From Moringa oleifera (taxonomy: Eukaryota > Streptophyta > Magnoliopsida > Brassicales > Moringaceae): a DNA stretch of 64,000 bases. Numbering within the stretch: the first letter of the stretch is position 1; each line of letters begins with the position of its first letter. The stretch covers positions 6,532,001-6,596,000 of the forward strand of contig JAJFZO010000229.1 of the NCBI GenBank assembly GCA_021397835.1. The letters run 5' to 3'. The notes beneath the pieces are model-generated. The model saw only the letters and a list, made by a program, of their open reading frames with translations. It did not search any database and was not told the DNA's origin. This document shows, one piece after another, positions 46,609 to 59,400 of this stretch. Made by a program: the position numbers and the translations under genes.

Positions 46609-47344
46609 TTGGGTCCAGAATTCTTCAGACAAACCAAGGCATCTGTGATGCCCCACTTAGGTGGACTACTCGTGGCTGATGAACGAGCCCCGAGCCTAAT
46701 CAGAACCGAAGCAGCAAGAAAGCTTTTGGTAGATAAAAAACAGATTGGGTTGCAATCTGCAAAACAACTTAAGTCTGGACTATGGAAGGGTGAAGTGACG
46801 ATGGTGGCAGCAGACGATGGTGGCAGCACTATTTGAGGCAAAACAAGATCAAGTTGTAGAGGTGCCCGACAAGATCGCTGAATTGTTGAGGGAATTCAGC
46901 GATATGATGCCACTGGAGCTCCCCAAGACATTGCCTCCGAGGAGGAATGTTGATCATATGATGGAGTTACTTTCGAGTGCTAGACCCCCTGCTCAAGCAC
47001 CATATCGAATGCCCCCATCGGAACTAGCTGAACTATGGAAGCAACTAGATGAGCTGTTAGAAGTGAGTTTCATCTAGCCGTCAAAGGCCTCTTATGGCGC
47101 ACCTGTGCTATTCCAGCGAAAACAAGATGGCTCGCTGAGAATGTGCATCGATTACCGAGCATTAAACAAGGTAACGATAAAGAACAAATATCCAGTACCA
47201 AACGTTGCTGACTTATTTGATTGGTTATCAAAGGCCAAGTATTTTAAGAAGTTAGACCTGTAGTCGGGATACTGGCAAGTCAAAATAGCTAAGGGGGATG
47301 AAGCAAAAACAGCATGTGTCATAAAGTACTGCTCTTATGAGTTC
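46609..47344 (+). pseudogene. reverse transcriptase N-terminal region pseudogene (E5)
   Basis: Protease-RT linker and RT fingers. A 16-bp tandem duplication (acgatggtggcagcag type) at about 46798-46829 shifts the frame. RT motifs follow, including [25 protein letters not shown] and a SGYWQV-like segment. TAG stops near 47078 and 47262 interrupt the frame. It continues in frame into the long open stretch at 47345. Confidence 0.85.
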
Positions 47345-48868
47345 ATGTTGATGCCCTTCAGGCTAACCAATCTGCCCGTTACCTTTTGCAATCTTATGAA
47401 TGACGTATTGTTTGAGTTTTTGGACAAGTTTATGGAAGTCGACTTGGATGACATTGTGGTCTATAGCGAGACCCTAGATGACCACACAAACCATTTGCGG
47501 CAAGTATTAATGTGGCTACGAGAGCATCAGCTATACATCAAGAAGGAAAAATGCGAGTTTTGTAAGCAAGAAGTGCCATTCTTGGGACATTGGGTTGGGA
47601 ATGGACAGATACGGATGGATGAAAGGAAAGTGAAGGCCATCATGGAGTGGCCAGCCCCGCGAAAAGTTGCCGAATTACGATCAATCCTTGGGCTCAAAAA
47701 CTATTACAGATGGTTCATCAAAGGATATTCGAGAAAGAGCAACCCTTTGACGGACTTGTTAAAGAAAGATAGTCCATGGGTGTGGACCAATGAATGCAAC
47801 AAGGCTTTCGAGGGATTAAAACAAGCAGTAGCCTCGGAACCAGTACTATCCCTACCAAACTTTAAAGAGCCATTTGAAGTAGTCACAGACGCTTCTGATG
47901 GAGTAATCGGGGGTGTGTTGGTGCAGAATGGCCATCCCGTGGCATTCGAGAGTCGAAAACTCAAGGATGCAGAGCAACGTTATTCGACTCATGAAAAGGA
48001 GATGACGGCTATTGTCCATCACCTAGGGACATGGTGGCATTACTTACTTGGTATGAAATTTAAGGTAATTACTGACAATGTCGCTAATACCTATTTTCAC
48101 TCGCAGAAAAAGCTATCTCTGAAACAAGCAAGATGGCAAGAGTTTATGGCAGAGTTTGATTTTATGCAGGAACACAAACCAGGCAAACAAAACATTGTTG
48201 CTGATGCACTAAGCCGCGTAGAAGCACAAACTTATGTGGCTACTCTGACAGGTGTCCAGAGTGACTTACTCAAGCAAATAAGATCAGTAGCTAGGGAAGA
48301 TAACAAATACGCCCGACTCATGGAGGAGGTGAGAAAAGGCTTGATCCGAAGATACTGGATCGAGGATGGGTTGCTATATGCTCAGGGAGATAGACTGTTT
48401 GTGCCTAAGTCTAGAGGACTTCGAAAACAGTTACTGAGGGAAACCCATGACCCGCCATGGCTAGGTCACTTGGGCATCGAGAGGATGCTCGCGCTACTGA
48501 CAACAGCCTATTACTGGCCCAAGTTGATGGAAGATGTGGAGGCGTATGTTAGCAAATGCTTAGTGTGCCAACAGGAGAAAATGGATAGAAGGAGAGAGGC
48601 GGGTTTGCTCCAACCCTTGCCCATTGTGGAACACCCATGGGAGTTGGTGTCGATGGATTTCATTGTGGGCTTCCCAAAGGTGAGGGAACTACCCGCTATA
48701 ATGGTGATTGTTGATAGGTTCTCAAAGTATGCTATCTTTGTTCTTGTTACTCGAGTATGCCCAGCTGATATGGCTACTGAGATGTTTTTCAAACATGTTG
48801 TTAAGTTGTTTGGGTTGCTGAAAGACATTGTGAGTGACAAAGATGCTAGATTCACAGGAGGATTCTAG
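47345..48868 (+). pseudogene. RT-RNase H-integrase open stretch (507 codons) with altered active site (E5)
   Basis: Longest coding stretch of the window. Residues 1-110 are RT palm/thumb. The YxDD catalytic motif reads DLDD at 33-36 (TAC to GAC at 47441; E4 keeps YLDD). RNase H spans about 178-290 with D182, E217/E219, D244 and D287. The integrase zinc finger has H368, H375, C405 and C408. The integrase core has catalytic Asp at 438 and 498. The frame stops at TAG 48866, where E4 has TGG, before the third catalytic residue. The first ATG is internal to pol, not a real start. RT should be inactive, and integrase is incomplete. Confidence 0.92.
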
Positions 48869-49284
48869 AGAGTGTTGCCAAACATGATGGGAACAGAACT
48901 CAAATTCTCCACAGCAAACTATCCACAAATGGTCAAGCGAAGAGGGTAAATAGCTTGCTGGAGGAGTATTTGCGGCACTACGTGACTGTAAGCCAAAGAA
49001 ATTGGCTTGAATTATTTGATGTAGTGCAGTTTTGCTACAACATCCATCGCTCGTCATTGACAGGTCGAAGTCCCGCAGAGGTAGCTTTTGGGCAATAACC
49101 AATGACGCCCCATGAGATAGCCAAGTAGAGGAGCTAAGGAAGCTGTCTAACAGCCTACCGCTATGCTCAAGATAAGCAAGAGTTGATTGTGCAAGTGAGG
49201 GATAGCCTTTTTAAGTTATAGAGGCGTATAAAGAAAAATGCTAACAAAAAGAAATGTGATGCTGAGTTCCAAGTTGGGGACAAG
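48869..49284 (+). pseudogene. integrase core end, degraded (E5)
   Basis: Continues the integrase: the ~4-base loss after HPQ at 48927, as in E4, plus one extra base in gcgaagagg. The LLEEYLRHY region with the expected catalytic Glu lies near 48960. In-frame stops at 49096, 49126, 49135 and 49219 match E4 exactly at an offset of 17,045 bp. Confidence 0.85.
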
Positions 49285-49750
49285 GTGCTACTGAAGCTGA
49301 CACCTCAAATTTGGAAGAAAATCACAAAGAAGGGAGTTCATCGAGGCCTTATCCCAAGGTATGATGGACCATTCAACATCAAAAAGAAAGTTGGTGTAGT
49401 AGCTTATAGGTTAAAGCTACTGCAACATCTAAAGATGCACCCAACATTCCACGTGAGCTTCCTCAAAGAGTTTCAGGAAGATGCCGATCGCGGACACAAG
49501 CATGCTAAGCGTGCACCACTGGTAACTCGAGTTCAATTTGTCAAGGAAATAAAGAAAATCCTTAATCATTGAACAAAAGGTTATAGTAAGATGAATCGAA
49601 GGACATACTACCTAGTCCAGTGGAAAGGCACCAGTGACGTGGATGCGAGTTGGGAAAAAGATACTACATTGTGGCAATTCAAGGACCAGATCAGGGCATA
49701 TCACAACACTAAGCCAATGAGAGTGTCGAGCTCTTCTGGTGGGGGTTGTT
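49285..49750 (+). pseudogene. integrase tail and chromodomain pseudogene (E5)
   Basis: Open stretch 49285-49572 has the IN C-terminal part (GLIPRYDGPF, HPTFHVSFLKEF). It ends at a TGA (49570) shared with E3 and E4. A chromodomain with YYLVQWKG follows at about 49600-49710. A polypurine tract GGTGGGGG lies about 5 bp before the LTR. Confidence 0.86.
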
Positions 49751-50777
49751 TATCAGACCCTTGAATCTGAGTACCAAGGCCTAGGCATGATGGGTCTGGC
49801 TCTATGCCCGGACCTACAAGTGTGGAGGACCATGCTAGCAACGCAAAAACGCATGAGTTAGATATGAAAACGAATGTGGGAGACTTGGTGAGAAATCGAG
49901 TTTCATACTTATAGTGGCGAGATTCAATGGTGAGTTGGGAACGTTATGGAGCAAGGGATGAAGCACACAAACAGAGCCATAAGCCCGCTTAAGGGGAAAG
50001 CTGCAGAGATGCCTCAAGCAAGCACCAGCACATGGTGGGGCGAATATGTCTAGTGATGGGAACACAGGGCAGAATTCGAGAACCTAGCTTGGCATGGATG
50101 GAAAGTCTAGCAAGCAAAGATATTCCACAAAGAAAGGATATGGCTATTGTCTAGAGGAGGATCAAGGCAATAGAAGGATAAGAAAGAGATGTCTATCCTG
50201 AAAGCCAAAGGAGATAAGGCTCAAAAATAGTCCTGAATGAAAACCACCTCCTCGAGCCTATCCAACCAGTTGAAAGCAGATAAGAAGGCTTAGAGAAGAC
50301 TTCAAAGGAGATGAGATCCTTGACTCAAGGAGAGTCCTTGCAAGAGAAGGATGCTATCCAAACTTTGAAGATAAGACTCAATGAGATAAAGATTCGTGAT
50401 CAAGTTTAGGTGGCCTATTCGAAAAATGTAGGATAACTAAGAGAGACTGTTTGAGTAGGACACTCCTCAACTAGCATAAAAAAGGGGCTTGGGTTCAGTT
50501 GTAAACATCTCAAGTAATACAAACTTAAGTGTATGGGTAGCTAAAGGCTTTGGGTGCTCTTAGAGAGAGGCCTTTCTTTTATAAAGAGTTCCTTTATTTT
50601 CAATAAAGGTTAAAAAAGAGTTCTCATAATACCGTTTTCTTACTTTGCATTTTGCATTGTTGGCTCTTATTCTTTTTTTTTTTTTTGACATGGGCTTAGA
50701 AAGTTGGGCTGGTTAGGTGGATGCATCTAGCGCCAATACACTAGAGTTGCCCTGATCTCGCAATCGACTGTGTGACA
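49751..50777 (+). repeat. 3' LTR of E5 (1027 bp)
   Basis: TATCAGACC to TGTGTGACA. One U3 unit, CATAAAA at 50475, a T run at about 50672-50686. It shares with the E4 LTR the TG-to-TA change at the 5' terminus. Followed by cctattatggtgg of 18S. Confidence 0.92.
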
Positions 50778-51540
50778 CCTATTATGGTGGTAACGGGTGA
50801 TGGAGAATTAAGGTTCGAATTCTGGATAGGGAGCCTGAGAAACGACTACCACATCCCAAGAAGGCAGTAGGCGTGCAAATTACCCAATCTTGACACGGGG
50901 AGATAGTGATAATAAATAACAATACCGAGCTCTTCAAGTCTGGTAATTGGAATGAGTACAATCTAAATCCCTTAATAAGGATCCATTGGAGGGCAAGTCT
51001 GGTGCCAGTAGCCACGGTAATTCCAGCTCCAATAGTGTATATTTAAGTTGTTTCAGTAAAAAAGCTCTCGGTCGGTCTGCCTATGGTGTGCACCGGTTGG
51101 CTCGTACCTACTGTCGGCGATGCGCTCCTAGCCTTAATTGGCTAGGTCGTGCCTCCGGCACTGTTACTTTGAAGAAATTAGACTGCTCAAAGAAAGACTA
51201 CGCTCTTAATACCTTAGCGTGGGATAACATCATAGGATTTCGATCCTATTTTATTGGCCTTCAGGATCGGAGTAATGATTAATAGGGACAGTCGGGGGCA
51301 TTCATATTTCATAGTTAGAGGTGAAATTCTTAGATTTATGAAAGACAAACAACTATGAAAGCATTTACCAAGGATGTTTTCATTAATCAAGAATGAAGGT
51401 TGGGGGCTTTTAGATGATCAAATACCGTCCTAGTCTTAACCGTAAACGATGCCGACTAGAGATCAGCTGATGTTGCTTTTAGGACTCCGCTAGCGCCTTA
51501 TGAGAAATCAAAGTCTTTGGGTTCCGAGGGGAGTACGGTT

Positions 51541-51582
<42 letters not shown>

Positions 51583-51915
51583 AGAGTGGAGCCTGCGGCT
51601 TAATTTGACTCAACACGGGGAACCTTATTAGGTCCAAACATAATAAGAATTGACAGACTGAGAGCTCTTTCTTAATTTTATGGGTGGTGGTGCATGGAGC
51701 GATTTGTCTGGTTAATTTCATTAATGAACGAGACCTCATCCTACTAACTAGCTACGTGGAGATGACCTTCCACGGCCAACTTCTTAGAGGGACTATGGCC
51801 GCTTAGGCTAAGGAAGTTTGAGGCAACAACAGGTCTGTGATGCCCTTAGATGTTTTGGGCTGCATGCGTGCTACACTGATGTATTCAAAGAGTTTATAGC
51901 CTTGGCCGATAGGCT

Positions 51916-51958
<43 letters not shown>

Positions 51959-52171
51959 AAATTGTTAGTCTTCAACGAGGAATTCCTAGTAAGTGGGAGT
52001 CATCAGCTTGCGTTGACTACGTCCCTACCTTTTGTACATACCGCCCGTCGCTCCTACCGATTGAATGGTTCGGTGAAATGTTTGGATCACCACGATGTGG
52101 GCGGTTCACCGTTCGGGACGTCACGAGAAGTCCATTGAACCTTATCACTTAGAGGAAGGAGAAGTACTAAT

Positions 52172-52206
<35 letters not shown>
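50778..52206 (+). pseudogene. 18S rRNA pseudogene, 3' part (unit 5)
   Basis: 1429 nt to the 3' end ggaaggatcatt. It shares with unit 4 the ~21-nt loss near 51066 and has its own 17-nt deletion at about 51699, after gtgcatgg (unit 4 keeps the bases). The 530-loop reads gccagtagccacggtaat; the 3' decoding region at 52032-52050 reads ttgtacataccgcccgtcg. Confidence 0.94.
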
Positions 52207-52455
52207 GTCGAAAACTCGCTCAGCAAAACGACCCGCGAACATGTTGTAAACACACTGGCGGGGTGGAGGGCTCTCGAGCCCTTCATCCAGCCTCACGCGA
52301 CAAGGGTGCGCGGGCTCGTGCCCAAGCCCCTCGTTGCACGCAACAACAAAACCCATAGCGCGACATGCGCCAAGGAACTCAAATGAAAAAGCACGCTCCA
52401 GTCACCCCTATCTCAGTACATGACTGGTTGTCGTGTCGTCCCTAAAGGATGTCTA
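52207..52455 (+). other. ITS1 (unit 5)
   Basis: 249 bp; contains the gcgacatgcgccaaggaact core; nearly identical to 35181-35429. Confidence 0.9.
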
Positions 52456-52618
52456 AAATGACTCTTGGTAATGGATATCTTGGCTCTCATATCAAGGAAG
52501 AATGTAGCGAAATGCGATACTTGGTGTGAATTGTAGAATCCCATGAACTACCAAGTCTTTGAACGTAAGTTGCACCTGAAGCCATCAGGTCGCGGGCAGT
52601 CTACCTAGGTGTCAAGCA
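52456..52618 (+). rRNA. 5.8S rRNA gene copy, pseudogene-like (unit 5)
   Basis: 163 bp. GAATTGCAGAATCC reads gaattgtagaatcc. It shares several C-to-T changes with unit 4 and has its own (actcttgg, ctaccaagtc). Probably silent. Confidence 0.92.
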
Positions 52619-52835
52619 CCGTCGCCCCCGACCCCCCCATATCCCTTCAAGGAGGGGAGGGACCATCGCGGGGCTAATGTTGGCCTCCCATGTGGCTTTG
52701 GCTTACGGTTGGCCTAAAAAAGAGCCTCGAGCGACGTCGTGTCACGACTTTGCGGTGGTAGAGAAAGCCTTGTGCTGCCTCATGTGCACGTCGCTCGTTT
52801 GTGGCTCACGGACCCAACAATTAATTGATTGAGAT
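52619..52835 (+). other. ITS2 (unit 5)
   Basis: 217 bp, same length as and nearly identical to unit 4. Confidence 0.88.
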
Positions 52836-55001
52836 GCAACCCCAGGTCAGGCGGGACCACCAGCTAAGTTTAAGCATATCGATAAATGGAGGAAAAGAAA
52901 CTAACAAGGATTCCCCTAGTAATAGCCAATGAACCCGAAAATGCCTAGCTTGAAAATCATGCACCTTTGGTGCCCAAATTGGAGTCTGAAGAAGCATCCT
53001 CAGTGACGGATCGGGGCCCAAGTCCCCTGGAAAGGGGCGCCAGAGAGGGTGAGAGCCCTGTCTCACCTAAGGCGCTATCGACGAGTTGAGTTGTTTGGGA
53101 ATGCATCCCCAATAGGGTGGTAAGTTCTGTCCAAGGCTAAATACGAGCGAGAGATCGATAGCGAACAAGTACCGTGAGGGAAAGATGAAATGAACTTTGA
53201 AAAGGGAGTCAAATAGTGCTTGAAATTGTCAGGACGGAAGCGGATGAGGGCCGATGATGCCCCTCGATTAGATGTGGAACAGCCACGAGCCGGTCCATCA
53301 GTCAACTTGGGGTACGGACCAACGTGGATCGCAACAGCGACCTAAGCCCGAGCCTTTGATGCGCTCGTGAAGATGTCATCGTCGAGATCATGGCTGGCAG
53401 CACGCACCATCGTTACGGTGCTTCGACACCTACGCGCTCATGGCGTAGGCTAGCGGGCTCCCCATTCAACCCGTCTTTAAACACGAACCAAGGAATCTAA
53501 CATGCGTGCAAGTCAATGGGCAAGTAAACCCGTAAGGCATAAGGAAGCTAATTGGTGGGATCCCTCGCGGGTGCACTGCCGACTGACGTCGATCTTTTGA
53601 GATGGGTTCAAGTGCGAGAATGCTTATCTGGACCCCAAAGATGGTGAACTGTGCTTGAGTGGGGCAAAGCCAGAGGAAACTCTGGTGGAGGCCTACAACG
53701 ATATTGATGTGCAAATCGTTCATCTAACTTAGGTATAGGGGCGAAAGACTAATCGAATCATCTAGTAGCTGGTTCCCTTCGAAGTTTCCCTTAGGATAGT
53801 TGGAGCTCAGATGCGAGTTCTATCGTGCAAAGCCAATAATTAAAGGCATCGGGGGCACAATGCCCTCGAGCTATTCTCAAACTTTAAATAGGTAGTACAG
53901 GGCAGCTGCTTCATTAAGTGGTGCAACGGATTCGAAAGCTATAAGTGGGCCATTTTTGGTAAGTAGAACTGGCAATGCAGAATGAACCAAAAGCCAGGCT
54001 ATGGTGCCCAACTACGCACTAACTTAGAACCTACAAAGGGCGTTGCTCAATTAAGAAAGTAGGATGGTGGTCATGGAGGTTGAAATCTGCTAAGGAGTGT
54101 GTAACAACTCACCTGCCAAATCAACTAGCCCCGAAAATGGATGGCGTTGAAGTGCGCGACCTATACCTGGCTGTTGGGGCGAGGGCCAAGCCTCAATGAG
54201 TAGGAGGGTGTAGTGGTCATTGCAAAACCCACTGCGTGAGCTTGGGCGGAGTGGCCATCGGTGCAGATCTTAGTGGTAGGAGCAAATATTTAAATGAGAA
54301 CTTTGAAGGCTGAAGAGGGGAAAGGTTCCATGTGAACGGCCCTTGCACATGGGTTAGTCGATCCTAAGAGATGGGGGAAGCCTGTCGGATAGCGCCTTGA
54401 CGTGAGCTTCAAAAAGGGATCTGGTTAAAATTTTGGAATCGAGACATGGCGGCTGATGGTAACGTTAGGGAGTTCAAAGATGTCGACAGGGGCCTCGAAA
54501 AGAGTTATCTTTTCTGTTTAACAGCCTGCCTACCTTGGAAACGGCTCAGCCGAAGTAGGGTCCAGAAGCTGGAAGAGCACCGCACGTCGTGTGGTGTCCG
54601 ATGCTCCCCCGACGGCCCTTGAAAATCTGGAAGATCGAGTGCCTCCCATGCCCGATCATACTCATAACCGCATCAGGTCTTCAAGGTGAACATCCTCTGG
54701 TCGATGGAACAATGTAGGTAAGAGAAGTTGGCAAAATGGATCCCTAACCTTGGGAAAAGGATTGTCTCTGAGGGTTAGGCATGGGGGTCCTAGTCCCAAA
54801 CCCGTCGGCTGTCGGTGGATTGCTCGAGCTACTCCTGCGGCGAGAGCAGGTTATCGTATGTCGGCCGAGGGATGGACTGGGAACGGTTCCTTTGGGGGCC
54901 TTCCCCAGCGTCAAACAGCTAACTCAGAACTGGTACGGACAAGGGGAATCTGACTGTTTAATTAAAACAAAGCATTGTAATGGTCCCTGTAGATGCTCAC
55001 G

Positions 55002-55035
<34 letters not shown>

Positions 55036-55217
55036 AATGAAGAAATTCAACAAAGCGTGGTTAAACAGTGGGAGTAACTATTACTCTCTTAAGGTAGCCA
55101 AATGCCTTGTCATCTAATTAGTGACGCGTATGAATGGATTAACGAGATTCCCACTGTCTGTGTCTACTATCTAGCAAAACCACAGCCAAAGGAACGGGCT
55201 TCACAGAATTAGCGGGC

Positions 55218-55248
<31 letters not shown>

Positions 55249-56212
55249 TGACTTTGTGAAATGACTTGAGAGGTGTAGGATAAGTGGGAGCCGACAATGG
55301 CTAAAATGAAATACCACTACTTTTAACGTTATTTTACTTATTCCGTGAATTGGAGGTGGGGGTGTCGCTCCATTTTTTGGACCTAAGGTTGGCTTCGGCT
55401 GGTCGATCTGGGCAAAAGACATTGTCAGGTAAGGAGTTTGGCTGGGGTGGCACATCTATTAAAAGATAAAATAGGTGTCCCAAGATGAGCTCAACGAGAA
55501 CAAAAATCTCATGTGGAACAAAAAGGTAAAAGCTCGTTTGATTCTTATTTTCAGTACGAATATGAACGAAAGCGCGGCATATCAATCCTTTAGATCATCA
55601 AAATTTGAAGCTAGAGGTGTCAGAAAAGTTACCACAGGGATTACTGGGTTGTGGCAGCCAAGTGTTCATAGCAACGTGGCTTTTTGATCCTTCGATGCCG
55701 GCTCTTGCTATCATTGTGAAGCAGAATTCACCAAGTGTTGGATAGTTCATCCATCAATAGGGAACATAAGCTAGGTTTAGACCATCGTGAGACAGGATAG
55801 TTTTACCTTACTGATGCCTGCGTCGTGATAGTAATTCAACCTAGTACGAGAGGAATCATTGCTTCGCACAATTAGTCATCGCATTTGGTTGAAAAGCCAA
55901 TGGCCCGAAGCTACCGTGCGCTGGATTATGACTGAATGCCTCTAAGTTAGAATCCGGGCTACAAGCGATGCATGCGCCCATCGCCCGATTGCTGACCTGC
56001 AGTAGGGGCCACCCGGCCCCCAAAGGCACATGTCGTTGGCCAAGCCTGAGCTGCAGAAGAGCCTCGTGGGCTGCCTTGAAGTGTGATTCCCACCAAGCGA
56101 TAGGTAGAATCATTTGCAGATGACTTAAAATACGCGACGGGGTATCGTAAGTGGCAGAGTGGCCTTGCTGCCACGATCCACTGAGATTCAGTCCTTTGTC
56201 GCTCCGATTCAT
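52836..56212 (+). rRNA. 26S rRNA gene copy, full length, pseudogene-like (unit 5)
   Basis: About 3377 bp from gcaaccccaggtcaggcggg to the 3' end. AGTACGAGAGGAA is intact near 55845. About 96-97 percent identical by eye to 35810-39184. A short loss occurs near 55567 (acgaaagcg, where unit 4 has extra bases) in an otherwise conserved segment. Downstream of a split 18S, so not part of a working unit. Confidence 0.92.
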
Positions 56213-56420
56213 CCCTCCCTCCTCCCAAACCCTAACAACAATTATCCCTCTATTTTCAGCAATTGATGCCCCAAGGTCTGAAATCATCCCTCACGATAAT
56301 GACCTGAAAAAAGAAGCAAGGAAAAAACACTTGGAAACATAACGGGAAGCATTGGGGAACCAAGTGTTACTCCAATAAAAAATATATATGTCTAACAGAA
56401 ACTTATCCCTCAACGCTGTC
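56213..56420 (+). other. Spacer leader after 26S, unit 6
   Basis: Counterpart of 39185-39400, with a short AT run at about 56380-56391. Confidence 0.65.
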
Positions 56421-59400
56421 CCACGATAAAGTACTGCCCAGTGAGCGAGTAAAGGGAGCCGTGTCACACGGACACTGGGCATGGGAGGCATGCCTCGACA
56501 GTACCCAGCATCCGGCAGCAATGGGCACACCAGCCAGGCCACTGGTACCTACCACTTGCCAGCCTCCTTATCCCTAACACTCGACATGGTGCCCAGCGAG
56601 CGAGCATAGGAAGCCACGTCGCATGGACCCTGGGCATGGGAGGCATGCCTTGGCAGCCCCCAGTAGGCACGGCATGCGCTGCTTGCCCAGTGTGCAGCAG
56701 TGGTGGGCGCACCAGCCAGGCAACAGAGGCCCATTGCGAGCCAGCTCCCTCGTCCCTGCCCCTTGACTTACTGCCACTAGCGAGTGAGCCAAAGGAGCTG
56801 CATCCCATGGACACTGGCATGGGAGGCATGCCTTGGAAGGCCCCTGTAGGCACTGCATAGGCCAAGTGCCCAGCATGCGGCAGCGGTGGGCACGCCAGCC
56901 AGGCCACGAGCGCCCATGACGAGCCAGCCCCCTCATCCCCCAACCTCGACAAAGCGCCCAGTGAGTGAGCCAGGGGAGCCGGGTTGCACGGACCTTAGGC
57001 ATGGGAGGCAAGCCTCACCAGGCCCCAGTAGGAATGACATGGGCCAAATGTCCAGTGTGCGATAGCTATGGGTGCGCTAGCCAGGCGAGTGGCGGCCATT
57101 GCGAGCCAGCCTTTTCATCCCCGACCCTCGACGAAGTGCTCAGCAAGCGAGCCAGCAGAGTCGCATCGCATGGGCCCTTAGCACGAGAGGCACACGTCAG
57201 CAGCCCCCAGCAGGCACAGCATAGGCCAAGTTCCTAGCGTATGGCAACGGTGGGCTCGCCAGCCAAGTCATTGGCGCCCATTGCGAGCCAGCCCCATCGT
57301 TCCTGTCCCTCAACGTAGTGCACGGCGAGCGTGCCAGGGGAACCGCGTCGCACAGACCCTGGGCACGGGAGGCATGCCTCGACAGTCCACAGCAGGCACG
57401 CCATCGACCAAGTGCTGAGCATGCAGTAGCGGTGGGTGCGCCAGCTAGGCCAGTGGCGCCCATCACCAGTCAGCACCTCGTCTCTAACCCTCGATGTGCT
57501 ACCCAGCGAGTGAGCCAGGGGAGCCGCATCGCATGGACACTAGGCACAGGAGCCATGCCATGGAAGCGCTTAGCAGGCACGGTAAGGGCCACGTGCCCAG
57601 CATGGGGCAACTGTGGGCACGCCAGCCAAGGCAGTGGCACCCATCGTGAGCTAGCCCCCTCATCCCCGACCCTCGACGTAGTGCCCAGCGAGCAAGCCAG
57701 GGGAACCACGTCGCATGGACGCTGGGCATGGGAGGCATGCCTTGGCAGCCCCAGGCAAGGACAGAATGGGCTGTTTGCCCAACATGCCGTAGCGGTGGCC
57801 GCGCCAGCCAGGCCACGGAAGCCCATCACGAGCCAGCCCCCTCGTTCTTGCCCCTTGACATGGTGCCCAGCGAGTGAGTTAGGGGAGCCGCGTCGCACCG
57901 AACTTAAGCATGAAAAGCATGACTCGGCAGCCCCTGTAGATATGATCTGGGCCGCTTGCCCAGCGTGCGGCAGCAGAGGGGGCGCCAACCAAGCCACGGG
58001 CGCCCATCACAAGGCAGCCCCTCGCCATAGTGCCCAGCGAGCGAGTGAGGGAGCCGAGTCACACGAACCCTAGGCACGGGAGGCATGCCTCAGCAGTCCC
58101 CAGTAGGCACGGCATGGGCTGTTCACCCAGTGTGTGGGAGCGACGGGCGCGCCAGCCAGGCCACGGGCGCCCATCGCCAGTCAGCCCCCTCGTCCCTACC
58201 CCTCGACGTAATGCCCAGCGAGTGAGCCAGGGAAGCCACATTGCACAGACCCTGGGCATGCCTCGATAGCCCCCAAAAGGCATGGTATGGGCTGCTTGCC
58301 CAGCATGCATCAGCGGTGGGCGTGCTAGCTAGGCCATAGGTGCCCATCGCGAGCCACCCCCTCGACATAGTGCTCAGCGAGCGAGCCAAGGGAGCCACAT
58401 CGCACGGACCATGGGCACTAGAGGCATGCGTCGGCAGCCCCCAGAAGGCACGGCATGGGATGCTTGCCTAGTGTGCAGTATTGGTGGGTGCGCCAGCCAA
58501 GCCTTGGGCGCCCACCGTAAGCCAGCCTCGACATAGTACCAAGCGTGCAAGCCAGGGGAGCCGTGTCCCACAGACCGTGGGTATGAGAGGCATGCCTCGG
58601 CAGTCCCCAGCAGGCACGGCATAAGCTGCTTGCCTAGCGTATGGGAGCGATGGGTGCGCCAGCCACGCCATGGGCGCCCATCGTGAGCTAGCCCCCTCGA
58701 CATGGTGCCCAACGAGCAAGCCAGGGGAGCCACATCGCACGGACCCTATGCACGAATGGCATGCCTCATCAGCCCCCAGCAGGCATGGTATGAGCCACTT
58801 GCCCAGCATGTAGCAGCGGTGGCTATGCCAACTAGGCCATGGGCTCCCATCGCGAGCCTGCCCCTCGACATAGTGCCCAGTAAGCGAGCCAGGGGAACTG
58901 CATCATACGGATCTTAGGCATGGGAGGCATGCCTCGGTAGCCCCCAGCAGGCATGGTGTGGGCTGCTTGCCAAGCATGCGGCAGCGGTGGGCCCGCTAGC
59001 TAGGCCATCGGCACCCATCGCGAGCCAGGCCCCTTGTCCCTACACCTCTACATAGTGTCTAGCAAGCGAACTAGGAGAGCCACGTCGCACAGACCTTGGG
59101 CACGGATTAGGCTAGTTACCCAACATGCGGCAGCGGTGGCCGTGCCAGCCAGGCCACGGGCATCGCACGGCCACGCATCGCGAGCCAGCCCCTCATCTCT
59201 ACCCCTCAACAAGGTGACTAGGGTGCAAGCCAAGGGAGCCGCATCGCGAGGACCTTTGGCACGAGAAGCATGCCTCGGCAGCCCCCAATAGGCATGGTAT
59301 GAGACCCTTGCCCATCATGCAGCAGCGATGGTTACGCCAGCTAGGCCACGGGTGCCCATCGCGAGTTAGCCCCTCGACATTGTGCCCAATGAGCGATCCA

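Larger units (their letters stand above)
44270..50777 (+). mobile_element. Chromovirus element E5, two LTRs, about 6.5 kb
   Basis: The most complete element in the window: 5' LTR, primer-binding site, gag, protease, RT, RNase H, integrase, chromodomain, polypurine tract and 3' LTR, in the order gag-PR-RT-RH-IN-chromodomain of Ty3/gypsy chromoviruses. It sits inside 18S. The two LTRs are of different sublineages (TGTCAAACC versus TATCAGACC starts, and a ~57-bp deletion only in the 5' LTR). The flanks do not form a target duplication (gtacc versus cctat). It is thus a recombinant or rearranged copy. Many stops and frameshifts make it inactive. Confidence 0.94.

Noticed and set aside
44270..50777. 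E5 as an active autonomous retrotransposon
   Set aside because: Despite two LTRs and a 507-codon pol stretch it has many stops and frameshifts, an altered RT motif, mismatched LTR lineages and no target duplication.
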